Assembly (NCBI GenBank): GCA_031373785.1
Contig: JANMNE010000251.1
Coordinates: 1-50,983 of the forward strand
From: JAENVT01 sp031373785
GTDB lineage: Bacteria > Actinomycetota > Acidimicrobiia > Acidimicrobiales > Ilumatobacteraceae
Reading direction: 5' to 3'
DNA: 50,983 nucleotides
In this document: one piece after another, positions 42,112-49,985 of the stretch
Numbering within the stretch: position 1 is the stretch's first letter
How the letters are laid out: the number at the start of each line of letters is the position of its first letter
Made by a program: the position numbers and the translations under genes
The notes under the pieces: generated by a model
What the model was told of the DNA's origin: nothing
Database searches by the model: none
The model's input: only the letters and a program-made list of their open reading frames with translations

Positions 42112-43362
42112 TCAGCAGTACTGGCGAACCGTGGGGTATGGGTTCACTGCTGCCCCGCCGCCCGGGTGGATTTCAAAGTGCAGATGATTGGCGGTTGTGT
42201 CGCCGGTGGCGCCGACATAGCCGACGACCTCGCCTGCGCTCACGCTGCGCGAGCTGCCTTCCCAGGCAGAGAGATGCGCGTAGTAGTACCTGGTGCCGTC
42301 GACGCCCATGAGCGAGACGATGTTGCCTCCGAGAACGTTGGTCCTCATGGTGGCGGCGCCTGCGACCACTGCGACGAGGGGCGTTCCGGCCGGGCTCATC
42401 ATGTCAACGCCCTCGTGTTTGCGGCCACCCGGCCGAGGTGCGCCCCATGTGTCACCGAACGCGTTCGGACCGGCGATCGGGCACAACCAGCCACTCCCTG
42501 CTACCACGACCGGCTCTGGCGTGGGCACGGGTTCAGGTGTCTGTGCAGGTTCGGGCGTCGGGATCGGTGCTTGCCTCGGAACCACTGGACTCGGATTCGG
42601 CTGACCCGGCGGCGGCGGCGGAGAAGGCGGATCGCTTGGCTGAGTTCCCCCGCCTCTCAGTTGCGAAGCCGGCTTGGCTGGAATCGCCGCGGTAGCTGCA
42701 GCCTGTTGCGCGGCCAGGTCGCGACGCCTCTTTGCAAGCTGAGCCTCGTAGGCGCGCTTCACTTCCTCGTCCTTCAGGTGCTCGCGTAGCGTTGCCAGTT
42801 GGGCAAGTTGCTGCTCGACATCTGCCTGGTTCGCCGTGAGCTGTTGGGCAAGCTGGTCGTTCTCCGCACGCAGGGTGGCAACACGTTCGCGGTCCTTGTC
42901 CAGGTCGCTGCGAACGGCGTCGACCTGGTCGAGATCGCCGGCGCCCTGGTCGACGGCAATGCTGAGCAGGGCGTTCATCTGCATTTCCTCGGTCGGGTTG
43001 CCGAGCACCACCAGCATCGTGGTGCTGGATGATCCGGTAAACCGGTTGATCGCAATTTGCGTGAGGCCGGCCTCGATTTGGCTGTATTGCGCTGTCGTGG
43101 CAGCCAACTTGTCTTCCGCAATTGTCAGCTCGCCGGCGAGGTCTTCCGATCGAAGCTGGGCCTCCGCCCAACGCTGCGCTAGCTGGTCAGCCTTGTCCTG
43201 GACCCGCATGATCTCTGACGCCACCTGCTCAGAATTCAGACCCGAATCTGCGGCATCAGCCGGAGCTACCGGAATCAGCGCAGCCGCGAGCAGGCCCACG
43301 ATCCAAATTCGAACGAACCGCCGAAACACGAAACGACCGTCCCCAAAATATTGCAGTTGCAT
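42112..43362 (-). CDS. M23-family peptidoglycan endopeptidase with coiled coil
   Basis: 416 residues. A signal peptide (RIWIVGLLAAALIPVAPADAA, about 19-39) precedes a long coiled coil (about 45-240: EIMRVQDKADQLAQRWAEAQ, VATLRAENDQLAQQLTAN). A Pro-rich linker (about 250-290) leads to the LytM/M23 domain with the zinc ligands H316/D320 in RKHEGVDMMSP and H393/H395 in NHLHFEIHPGG. The layout is that of EnvC/NlpD- or RipA-associated wall hydrolases, which cut or activate cutting of peptide crosslinks. The start ATG at 43362 lies 9 bases after a -10-like TACATT (minus strand), which is right next to operator 6. It is divergent from the NlpC/P60 gene. Confidence 0.92.
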   Translation of the reverse strand: MQLQYFGDGRFVFRRFVRIWIVGLLAAALIPVAPADAADSGLNSEQVASEIMRVQDKADQLAQRWAEAQLRSEDLAGELTIAEDKLAATTAQYSQIEAGLTQIAINRFTGSSSTTMLVVLGNPTEEMQMNALLSIAVDQGAGDLDQVDAVRSDLDKDRERVATLRAENDQLAQQLTANQADVEQQLAQLATLREHLKDEEVKRAYEAQLAKRRRDLAAQQAAATAAIPAKPASQLRGGGTQPSDPPSPPPPPGQPNPSPVVPRQAPIPTPEPAQTPEPVPTPEPVVVAGSGWLCPIAGPNAFGDTWGAPRPGGRKHEGVDMMSPAGTPLVAVVAGAATMRTNVLGGNIVSLMGVDGTRYYYAHLSAWEGSSRSVSAGEVVGYVGATGDTTANHLHFEIHPGGGAAVNPYPTVRQYC

Positions 43363-43379
43363 GACGGACCCAATGTAGC

Positions 43380-43396
43380 TCCTACATCGTGTCGTA
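43380..43396. promoter_or_regulatory. BlaI-type operator 6 (before the M23 gene)
   Basis: TCCTACA-tcg-TGTCGTA. It lies 17 bases before the M23 start codon, with a -10-like TACATT (minus strand, 43372-43377) between. It is the more degenerate of the two operators in this gap. Confidence 0.7.
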
Positions 43397-43438
43397 ACAA
43401 GCATCCCGGCCAAGTGTCCGTCCTACGTCGCAGGTTGT

Positions 43439-43455
43439 TACTACACCATGTAGTA
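43439..43455. promoter_or_regulatory. BlaI-type operator 7 (before the NlpC/P60 gene)
   Basis: TACTACA-cca-TGTAGTA. It is a perfect palindrome and the best match of the eight. It lies 17 bases before the NlpC/P60 ATG, with a -10-like TACGCT (43458-43463) between. Confidence 0.88.
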
Positions 43456-43472
43456 GCTACGCTCGTTTCGTC

Positions 43473-44147
43473 ATGAAACTGAAACATTACCTTGCCCGAC
43501 CGTCGACTCCACGGCAGCACCGTCTGGCGGTCGTCGGCACAATGGCGATCGTTTCGGCTGGCGTACTTGCCGCTACCGCCCTTCCGGCCGTCGCGTCGGG
43601 TCCACCGATCGCCGTCATCTCGCGCTCAGGCGACCCGGTTGCGGCGCTGGCAGATGATGCTCTGTCGCTGCTGAGCAGCGAAGGGAATGCCTCAGCTGGA
43701 AGTGGTTACGCAAGCACGCGAGATGCGGCCGCCGCTGCGATTGCTCTCCGACTCGCGGTCGATCCAGCGGAGATGGTTTCGGCGTGGTCGAGCGCCGATC
43801 TCGAGCACCAGCGAGCCTTGTTGACCGGGTTGACTCAACTGGGCGTTCCGTATCGACGGAACACCAGCAAGCCAGGCGTGGGCTTCGATTGTTCGGGTCT
43901 GACCACGTACGCGTGGGCGGGTGCCGGCGTGACGCTCGTTCGCCAAAGCACCGCCCAGATGCGAGCCGCAGCGCCACGCACCATCGACACGGCCCAGGCT
44001 GGCGACCTCGTGCAGTACCCAGGCCACGTGATGATGTGGCTGGGAGTTGGTCGCGCCGCTCTGGAGTCCCCAAATCCTGGCCGCACCGTCCAAGTCGTGC
44101 TCTTCCGGAGTGGTCGACGAGTGCGAATCGGCGACCCGACTGGATGA
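43473..44147 (+). CDS. NlpC/P60-family peptidoglycan hydrolase
   Basis: 224 residues. A signal peptide (VVGTMAIVSAGVLAATALPAVAS, about 20-42) precedes a short linker (about 45-110) and the NlpC/P60 domain. The catalytic Cys140 is in GVGFDCSGLTTYAW and His185 in YPGHVMMWLG; a third polar residue lies further on. These cysteine peptidases cut D-gamma-glutamyl-diaminopimelate bonds in peptidoglycan. Its promoter has the best operator in the window and a leaderless-like start. With the divergent M23 gene it makes a wall-cleavage pair controlled from one 110-base gap. Confidence 0.9.
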   Translation: MKLKHYLARPSTPRQHRLAVVGTMAIVSAGVLAATALPAVASGPPIAVISRSGDPVAALADDALSLLSSEGNASAGSGYASTRDAAAAAIALRLAVDPAEMVSAWSSADLEHQRALLTGLTQLGVPYRRNTSKPGVGFDCSGLTTYAWAGAGVTLVRQSTAQMRAAAPRTIDTAQAGDLVQYPGHVMMWLGVGRAALESPNPGRTVQVVLFRSGRRVRIGDPTG

Positions 44148-44185
44148 CGCCCAAACCATCGTGTCCCGTATCCGGCGATGGCCCG

Positions 44186-44485
44186 CTAGATCGCGCCGAA
44201 GGCGACGAGGCTGAGGTCGACCACCAGGATCACCGTTGCGATCGCAGCCGTGATCAGCCGAGCGCGTGGCGACTTGCGGTCCACTCTCCAATGGAGGATT
44301 CCTTGTCGACCGATGGTGTACGTGGCGAGTCCGGCCACGAACCAGCCACCGCCGGCCGTGCCCTGCTGTAGGACGGCAACCAATGTCGCCAGGCCGACCA
44401 GGAGCGTGAAGCCGGCTTCGATCAGCTGGGTCGGAATGATGTAGTGGCGTAACCCGCCGTCGTCACCTCTGTGGCGTCTCGCCAA
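44186..44485 (-). pseudogene. C-terminal Lgt-like fragment
   Basis: 99 residues after a TTG codon, without a good start. The text YIIPTQLIEAGFTLLVGLA, WFVAGLATYTIGRQGIL and TAAIATVILVVDLSLVAFG resembles the C-terminal half of Lgt-like proteins (the PTQLYE and YGIGR motifs). The N-terminal half, with the catalytic GRxGN region, is missing upstream. It is most likely a remnant of a third Lgt-like gene, or else a small membrane protein. It lies 38 bases from the convergent NlpC/P60 gene and 54 bases after the YibE/F gene. Confidence 0.5.
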
Positions 44486-44539
44486 GCCGGCGTCGATCCG
44501 CTCAGCAGTGCAACGCGGGGCCCGCGACCACGTGGTGGG

Positions 44540-45835
44540 CTATGTCCGCAATTCGACTTCGGGCGGAGACGACTCGTTTGTGATGGGTTGGTGATGTCCG
44601 GTGAGCGCCGGCCTTGCATGCAGCGCTGTGACGGCGAGCCAGGTGGTGATCGGGACAGCAGAAACGAGGCCGATCGAGCCCACGAGTGATCGGATGATCT
44701 CGGTGGCGATGACCTCTCGGCCGGCGAGAGACCCGACGGATTGATTCGCCTGAGTGAAGAGCAACAGAAGGGGCAAGGCAGCTCCGGCATAAGCGAGGAA
44801 GAGAGTATTCACGGTTGAGGAAATGTGATCTCGTCCGATGGTCACCGCCGATCGGTACAGCTGACGAGGCGAGAGTGCCGGCTGCGCGGCATGAAGCTCT
44901 GCCACGGCGGACACCTGGGTGACGGTGACATCATCGAGCACTCCGAGGGCTCCAATGACGAATCCTGCGAGCACGATGCCCTGTAGGTCGACGTTCACGC
45001 CGAGAGATGTCAGGTAGAGCGCGCTCTCGTCGGCGAGTCCGGTGAGGTTGCTCCAGCCCACGAACAGCAGCGACAACAAGGCGGTGACGGCGAGACTGGC
45101 GAACGTTCCCAGAAGTGCAACAGAGGTTTGAAGATTGACGCCGTGAGCAAGGTAGAGGGCGATGAACGCAATCACCGACGAGGCGACGATTGCGACCATC
45201 ACGGGGCTGTTGCCATCGAGGATCGACGGCAGGAGGAACTTGACGATGATCGCCAGGCTTGCGACGAGCCCGGCGATCGCTCCGAGTCCGCGCCAGCGGC
45301 CAAGGATCAGTACCGCACCGATGAAGGCGATAGCAAGGATCCACATCGGTGTTGCCCGCTGGTAGTCGTAAAAGGAGAACGATGCCGTGCCGTCCGGCAG
45401 CACGGTCATGTTGACGTAGATGTCGTCGCCGAGGTGAAGGCTGCCGATCGCCGAGACGGGTTGTTCGATAGTGGGGCCGGCGAACGACGTTGGCTGACCA
45501 CCTCCACGCGGGACAATGGGTGCTGGCGTTTCGTGTCCGGGGAAACGCAGCCCAACGAAGTTGCACGGGGCCTTGTCGGCCTCCGTTGTCCCGGTGCACG
45601 GAGCGGTGGTGACAGCGACCACCTCAGCCTTGATTGGGGGATCTGCAAACAAATCGACGTCGGACGAGGTTTGCCGGCCGCTGTGAGGCCAAAAGGCAAC
45701 AAGGCCGATCACCGTTACCGCAGCCGCAAGTCCGACTGATGTCCAGATCCGGGTCGCGACCCTGCGAGCTTCCACGATTTCGTCCGCCTCACGGCACGAC
45801 TCGGCGATCGTGTGTTTGAGCCTCCGAAAGCGCAT
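44540..45835 (-). CDS. YibE/F-family membrane protein
   Basis: 431 residues with about eight membrane helices. Typical YibE/F text is WILAIAFIGAVLILGRWRGL, LLPSILDGNSPVMVAIVASS, LAHGVNLQTSVALLGTFASL and VIGALGVLDDVTVTQVSAV, plus the end AREVIATEIIRSLVGSIGLV-like part. Before the helices lies an outer domain (about 55-150) with EVVAVTTAPCTGTTEADKAPCNFVGLR, containing a likely disulfide. YibE/F proteins occur in many Gram-positive bacteria; their role is not established, although a link to envelope stress or antimicrobial response has been proposed. ATG 45835 is the only clear start. Operator 8 lies 118 bases upstream. Confidence 0.88.
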   Translation of the reverse strand: MRFRRLKHTIAESCREADEIVEARRVATRIWTSVGLAAAVTVIGLVAFWPHSGRQTSSDVDLFADPPIKAEVVAVTTAPCTGTTEADKAPCNFVGLRFPGHETPAPIVPRGGGQPTSFAGPTIEQPVSAIGSLHLGDDIYVNMTVLPDGTASFSFYDYQRATPMWILAIAFIGAVLILGRWRGLGAIAGLVASLAIIVKFLLPSILDGNSPVMVAIVASSVIAFIALYLAHGVNLQTSVALLGTFASLAVTALLSLLFVGWSNLTGLADESALYLTSLGVNVDLQGIVLAGFVIGALGVLDDVTVTQVSAVAELHAAQPALSPRQLYRSAVTIGRDHISSTVNTLFLAYAGAALPLLLLFTQANQSVGSLAGREVIATEIIRSLVGSIGLVSAVPITTWLAVTALHARPALTGHHQPITNESSPPEVELRT

Positions 45836-46139
45836 CGGTTCAGTCTTGCGGCCGGGGTGAAGGCGGTTGCAGATGCATAGCGGATGGCGAGGCGACGATC
45901 GTCAGCTGTTGGAACAAGCTGCAGTTCCCTTCGTTGGGGGCTCGGACAACATTTACTACAGAGTGTAGGTGAACCGTTCTGACGCACGCGGCAAGCCAGG
46001 AAGCCCCATCAGTCGCGGACCTTGAACGGCGAGACCGTCATCAAGCCGCTCCGTAGCATGCCGCACCGTTGTTCCGTAGCCGGCCCGGATGCCCCGATCG
46101 ACCACTCGGCGCAGGATCGGGTGAGACGGAGGTGATGGC
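45836..46139. other. Divergent promoter region with BlaI-type operator 8
   Basis: 304 bases between the YibE/F gene and the four-gene ATPase operon. It holds operator 8 (45954-45970). A minus frame (45956-46141) ends inside the operator and looks weakly protein-like, but belongs to no known family. I see no other features. Confidence 0.5.
45954..45970. promoter_or_regulatory. BlaI-type operator 8 (between YibE/F and the ATPase operon)
   Basis: TACTACA-gag-TGTAGGT. It lies 118 bases before the YibE/F start and 169 bases before the plus-strand operon, so either or both may be controlled. It is the last of the eight and the furthest from a start codon. Confidence 0.75.
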
Positions 46140-46628
46140 ATGGCGATGAGAGCAGAAGTTGAACACGGACCATGCCCGGGCCGCGACACAAGCCCACTGG
46201 TTCTCGTGGCCATACAGCACGCCGGCATGCGGCGCTTCACCAGGGAGTTGCTGAGCCGCGGTCACCGCTGCCGAGTTGCGGAGCCCGAGCCGGACGAGTT
46301 GCTCGCAGTGAGCCTCTCCAGGCTCGATCCCGACCTTCTGGTCGTCGATGACCGGGATTTCCCGGCGTGCTGTCGGGCTGCGCTCGACGCGTTCTCGCCC
46401 GAGCGGGTCATCGTGATCGGGCCGGAGCCTGACCAGGGGTACCGGGCGCTGGCCTTTCTCAATGGGGCGGGAGCGTGGATCCCGCGTGAGCGAGTCGGCG
46501 AAGACCTCGCACCGGCGATCAACGACTTGTTGGGATGCCACCGCGTTTCTGGTCAGGAAGGTCTCCGCGAGCCCAACGGCATGGAGAGTTCGGTCAATCG
46601 AGCGTTTGCCGCTCGAAGTCAGGAGTAG
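46140..46628 (+). CDS. Receiver-like protein, unknown function
   Basis: 162 residues. The alternating strands and helices (PLVLVAIQHAGMRRFTRELLSR, DPDLLVVDDRDFP, RVIVIGPEPDQGYRALAFLNGAGAW and AGAWIPRERVGEDLAPAIN) follow the fold of a response-regulator receiver, and the DD pair lies where the phospho-acceptor would be. However, the usual Thr and Lys of a real receiver are not evident, and there is no output domain. It may be a stand-alone or pseudo-receiver. GGAGG precedes ATG 46140. The next gene's ribosome site (AGGAG) overlaps its end, so they are cotranscribed. Confidence 0.6.
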   Translation: MAMRAEVEHGPCPGRDTSPLVLVAIQHAGMRRFTRELLSRGHRCRVAEPEPDELLAVSLSRLDPDLLVVDDRDFPACCRAALDAFSPERVIVIGPEPDQGYRALAFLNGAGAWIPRERVGEDLAPAINDLLGCHRVSGQEGLREPNGMESSVNRAFAARSQE

Positions 46629-46633
46629 TTGAG

Positions 46634-49324
46634 ATGGTTTCCAGTGTCATCGTCATAGTGGTGGTCTTCGCCGTCGGCGGCTTCTTAACTTGGTGGTTCT
46701 TCGGACCGCGCCAAGCGGCACGCGCCGAGCTCAACGACGGTTGGCAAGAGGCAACGGTGGTCGTCAAGGGCGGCTACACGCCCGACGTCGTTCGGGTGCG
46801 GCAGCACACGCCATTGAGGCTGACGTTCGACCGTCAGGAAAGCGGCGACTGTACGTCGCGTGTGGTATTCCCGGACCTTCAATTGACCCAGGCGTTGCCA
46901 TCGTTCGGCCGGGCGACCATTGAGTTCACACCAACCGAGGCCGGCCGCTTCCAATTCGCCTGCGGAATGAACATGATCCGCGGCACCCTCGTTGTCGAAC
47001 CAGCGGAGGCACCGGACCGATCCTCACCCCAAACCGACGAACAGCCGCGATCTCCCGGATTGATCGACACCGACGCCGAGGACCGTGAGGCCATCGCCCG
47101 CGAGGCTGAGATTCACGACCTCAGCATTCGAACGGTGTTCGGCGCGGTGTTGACCGCACCGGTGCTCTTCGCCGTGATGTTCCATGAACTGTTCGGTGCC
47201 GACTGGGTACCGGGGTTCTTGATGAACCGATGGGTGCAGCTGGCGTTCATCGCACCGGTCATGGCATACACGGGCTGGCCGATTCACCGCACCGGCTGGC
47301 TCAACTTGCGGCATCGCAGCGCCGACATGAACTCACTGATCACGCTTGGCACGATCGCAGCCTTCGGCTACAGCTTGCTGGTGACGCTGGCGCCATCGGT
47401 GCTCCCGATCGAGGTTCGCGAGGTCTACTTCGAAGCGGTGGGCGTCATTCTCACCCTCATACTTCTTGGAAGGCTGATCGAGGTTCGGGCCAAAGCGGGA
47501 ACTGGCGAAGCGATTCGTGCACTCGTCGGCCTACAGGCCCGCACCGCCCGCGTCATTCGGTCCGGGGTCGAGGTCGAGATCCCCATTGAGGACGTCGAAG
47601 TGGGCGACGTTGTGGCCGTGCGACCCGGCGAGAAGATCCCCGTCGACGGAGAACTGATCGAGGGTCGATCGTCCGTCGACGAGTCGATGGTGACCGGCGA
47701 GCCGATCCCAGTCACCAAGCAGCCGGGTGACATCGTGATTGGTGCCACCATCAACCAAACGGGTGCCTTCCAGTTCCGTGCCACCAAGGTCGGGCGGGAC
47801 ACGTTGCTGGCTCAGATCATTGATCTCGTCGAGAAGGCCCAAGCGTCGAAGGCTCCGATCCAGCGTCTGGCCGACGCGGCTGCAGGAGTGTTCGTCCCGG
47901 CCGTGATCTTCGTCGCGCTCGCGACCTTCGCCGTGTGGTTCTTGGCCGGTCCGGCGCCCGCGCTCACGCTGGCTCTGGTCAGCGCAGTGGCGGTCCTGAT
48001 CATCGCCTGTCCGTGTGCCCTCGGTCTGGCCACACCCTTGTCGATCATGGTCGGCACCGGCAAGGCCGCGACCTCTGGCATTCTCATCCGTTCCGCAGAG
48101 GCACTCGAAACAGCCCACAAGCTTGACACCGTGATCCTCGACAAGACCGGCACGCTCACCGTCGGCAAACCGGTACTCACGGACGTCGTGGTCACGGGCG
48201 ACATTCCCGAAAGCGAGCTGCTCGAGCTGGTGGCTGCGGCTGAGCAGTCGTCGGAACACCCGCTAGCGGCAGCGATCGTCGAGGGGGCGCGCTCGCGCGG
48301 CCTCGCCGGGCGCAAGGCCGAGACCTTCGATTCGGTCACCGGCAAAGGTGTGGTGGCCCGAGTCGCCGGTCGTCACGTGCTCGTCGGCAACTTCCGACTG
48401 ATGTCCGACAACGGGATCGCCATCTCGGCGCTGGACGACTCGATGAGCCGTCTGTCAGCGGAGGGTAAGACACCAGTTCTCGTTGCGGTCGACGGCCGTG
48501 CAGCCGGCGTTGTAGCAGTTGCCGACACACTCAAGCCAGGCTCGGGCGATGCAGTTGCCGCTTTGCAACACATGGGCATCGATGTCGTCATGATCACCGG
48601 CGACAATCGTCGCACCGCCGCTGCAATCGGTCGTCAGGTCGGCATCACGCGTGTCCTCGCCGAGGTACTCCCTGAGCACAAAGCCGCCGAGGTGCGTCGT
48701 CTCCAAGCGGAGGGCCGCCGCGTCGGGATGGTCGGAGACGGCATCAACGACGCCCCGGCTCTTGCACAAGCCGATGTCGGTTTCGCCATCGGGACTGGCA
48801 CCGACGTGGCCATCGAGTCGTCGGACATCACCCTGATCTCCGGGGCGCTCGAAGGCATCGTCACGGCAGTGACGCTCAGCCGTGTGACCATGCGCAACAT
48901 CCGCCAGAACCTGTTCTTCGCCCTCCTCTACAACGGGCTCGGCATCCCCATCGCCGCCGGTGCGCTCTACCCGTTCTTCGGGCTGAGGCTGAGCCCGATG
49001 CTCGCAGCAGGGGCGATGGCCGCGAGCTCGCTATCCGTCGTGACCAACGCAAACCGACTGCGCCGCTTCGTCGCCGCTCCGCTGCCACACGCAGCGTCGC
49101 CCGCGACCGAGCCACGCGTCGAGGTCGGCAGCGACGACGAGCCGGTTGCTCCGGCTACGGCTGTCGACCCAGTGTGCGGCATGACAGTCGATCGACAGAC
49201 CGCCGTACAGGCGTTGGGCGGCGGAGAGAGCGTCTTCTTCTGCTCCGACAACTGCCGGGATCGGTACATGCACGAGCACTCACCCGAGGCCAGTCACATC
49301 GTGACGGGCGCTTCCGCGGCGTGA
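46634..49324 (+). CDS. Cupredoxin-P1B copper ATPase-YHS fusion
   Basis: 896 residues in three parts. Residues 1-22 form a membrane helix; about 38-122 form a cupredoxin-like domain (VVVKGGYTPDVVRVRQHTPL, then FQFACGMNMIRG, with C73, C110 and M114 as candidate ligands). The P1B ATPase follows, with TGEP, the copper motif CPC (C459-P460-C461 in IIACPCALGLATP), DKTGT (D503), SEHPLA and GDGINDAP. At the end lies a YHS domain (about 845-877): DPVCGMTVD, then SVFFCSDNCRDRY, a metal site of C848, C870 and C874. YHS usually sits at the N-terminus of such ATPases. Probable Cu(I) exporter, loaded from two different added domains. Confidence 0.92.
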   Translation: MVSSVIVIVVVFAVGGFLTWWFFGPRQAARAELNDGWQEATVVVKGGYTPDVVRVRQHTPLRLTFDRQESGDCTSRVVFPDLQLTQALPSFGRATIEFTPTEAGRFQFACGMNMIRGTLVVEPAEAPDRSSPQTDEQPRSPGLIDTDAEDREAIAREAEIHDLSIRTVFGAVLTAPVLFAVMFHELFGADWVPGFLMNRWVQLAFIAPVMAYTGWPIHRTGWLNLRHRSADMNSLITLGTIAAFGYSLLVTLAPSVLPIEVREVYFEAVGVILTLILLGRLIEVRAKAGTGEAIRALVGLQARTARVIRSGVEVEIPIEDVEVGDVVAVRPGEKIPVDGELIEGRSSVDESMVTGEPIPVTKQPGDIVIGATINQTGAFQFRATKVGRDTLLAQIIDLVEKAQASKAPIQRLADAAAGVFVPAVIFVALATFAVWFLAGPAPALTLALVSAVAVLIIACPCALGLATPLSIMVGTGKAATSGILIRSAEALETAHKLDTVILDKTGTLTVGKPVLTDVVVTGDIPESELLELVAAAEQSSEHPLAAAIVEGARSRGLAGRKAETFDSVTGKGVVARVAGRHVLVGNFRLMSDNGIAISALDDSMSRLSAEGKTPVLVAVDGRAAGVVAVADTLKPGSGDAVAALQHMGIDVVMITGDNRRTAAAIGRQVGITRVLAEVLPEHKAAEVRRLQAEGRRVGMVGDGINDAPALAQADVGFAIGTGTDVAIESSDITLISGALEGIVTAVTLSRVTMRNIRQNLFFALLYNGLGIPIAAGALYPFFGLRLSPMLAAGAMAASSLSVVTNANRLRRFVAAPLPHAASPATEPRVEVGSDDEPVAPATAVDPVCGMTVDRQTAVQALGGGESVFFCSDNCRDRYMHEHSPEASHIVTGASAA

Positions 49325-49337
49325 GGAGAACATCGAA

Positions 49338-49874
49338 ATGATCGAACCTATCCACTCGGGAGCCATCGAAGCCGTCCTGGTCGAGGCTGTCGCTTGCCAC
49401 CTCCGCGACGACGCAGCCCAGCTTCTCGCGAACGCCGAGAGCGAAGGAAAGCTCCGAGACCGGCGAATCGCCCTCGAGTCCGAGGAGGGGAAAGCCATCG
49501 CCCGGGCCACGCGGGCGCCGATGCCGCCGATCGTACTCATCAACGGCGAGTTCTTCATGCAGATGGCGAAACTCGAAGCTGACGGCGGACTTGCAAAGGC
49601 CGGGGTGACCATCGTTCCAGTCGTCATGAATTCCTCCAGCCAGGTCGCTGCCGAACTGCAGCGTTACGGCATCCGCACGCCCTATCTCGTCGATCCCAAC
49701 GGATCTGTGTCAAACCTCTACAAGACGCTTGGTACGGGGCACCACGCCAACCTTCCCGGCCACAACTTCATCCTCGTGGGATCCGACGGCACCATGAAGT
49801 GGCGAGGCGACTATCCGGGCATGTGGGTCGATCCGGCCGAGTTGACCTCTGCGGTCCAAGCCCAGCTCCGCTGA
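49338..49874 (+). CDS. Thioredoxin-fold, peroxiredoxin-like protein lacking the cysteine pair
   Basis: 178 residues. The C-terminal 100 residues read like AhpC/TSA-type text (GVTIVPVVMNSSSQVAAELQRYGIRTPYLVDPNG, LPGHNFILVGSDGTMKWRGDYPGMW), a redoxin core in which the usual CxxC or peroxidatic Cys is not present. The N-terminal part (ATRAPMPPIVLINGEFFMQMAK) could be a vestigial thioredoxin-like strand-loop. Only Cys20 occurs, in VEAVACHLRDDA, outside the core. So it is a redoxin without normal chemistry, perhaps a binding partner or a member with another function. Ribosome site GAGGAG precedes the ATG. It belongs to the operon of the CPC ATPase. Confidence 0.6.
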   Translation: MIEPIHSGAIEAVLVEAVACHLRDDAAQLLANAESEGKLRDRRIALESEEGKAIARATRAPMPPIVLINGEFFMQMAKLEADGGLAKAGVTIVPVVMNSSSQVAAELQRYGIRTPYLVDPNGSVSNLYKTLGTGHHANLPGHNFILVGSDGTMKWRGDYPGMWVDPAELTSAVQAQLR

Positions 49875-49886
49875 TCGCGCACCATC

Positions 49887-49985
49887 ATGCCGAGTGTGGG
49901 CGCCGTCTCATTCGTCGCCGGACCGAGCTGGCATCTCGCGATCGCGCAGGTCTTCCTTCACTGCGCGATGGGCGATGAGCCGTGA
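49887..49985 (+). CDS. Candidate 32-residue leader or membrane peptide
   Basis: A 32-codon frame starting at ATG 49887 ends with a TGA that overlaps the GTG start of the hydrolase gene (GTGA at 49982-49985). The peptide begins MPSVGAVSFVAGPSWHLAI and could form one short helix. The overlap resembles the other translationally coupled pairs in this window. It may be a small membrane protein, a coupling leader, or the remnant of a longer gene. Low confidence, because the size gives little statistical support. Confidence 0.3.
   Translation: MPSVGAVSFVAGPSWHLAIAQVFLHCAMGDEP

Noticed and set aside
45956..46141. Minus-strand frame ending in the operator, with weakly protein-like text (RAGYGTTVRHATERLDDG)
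   Set aside because: No family match, its stop codon is made by the operator itself, and its 5' end coincides with the ATG of the plus-strand gene at 46140.
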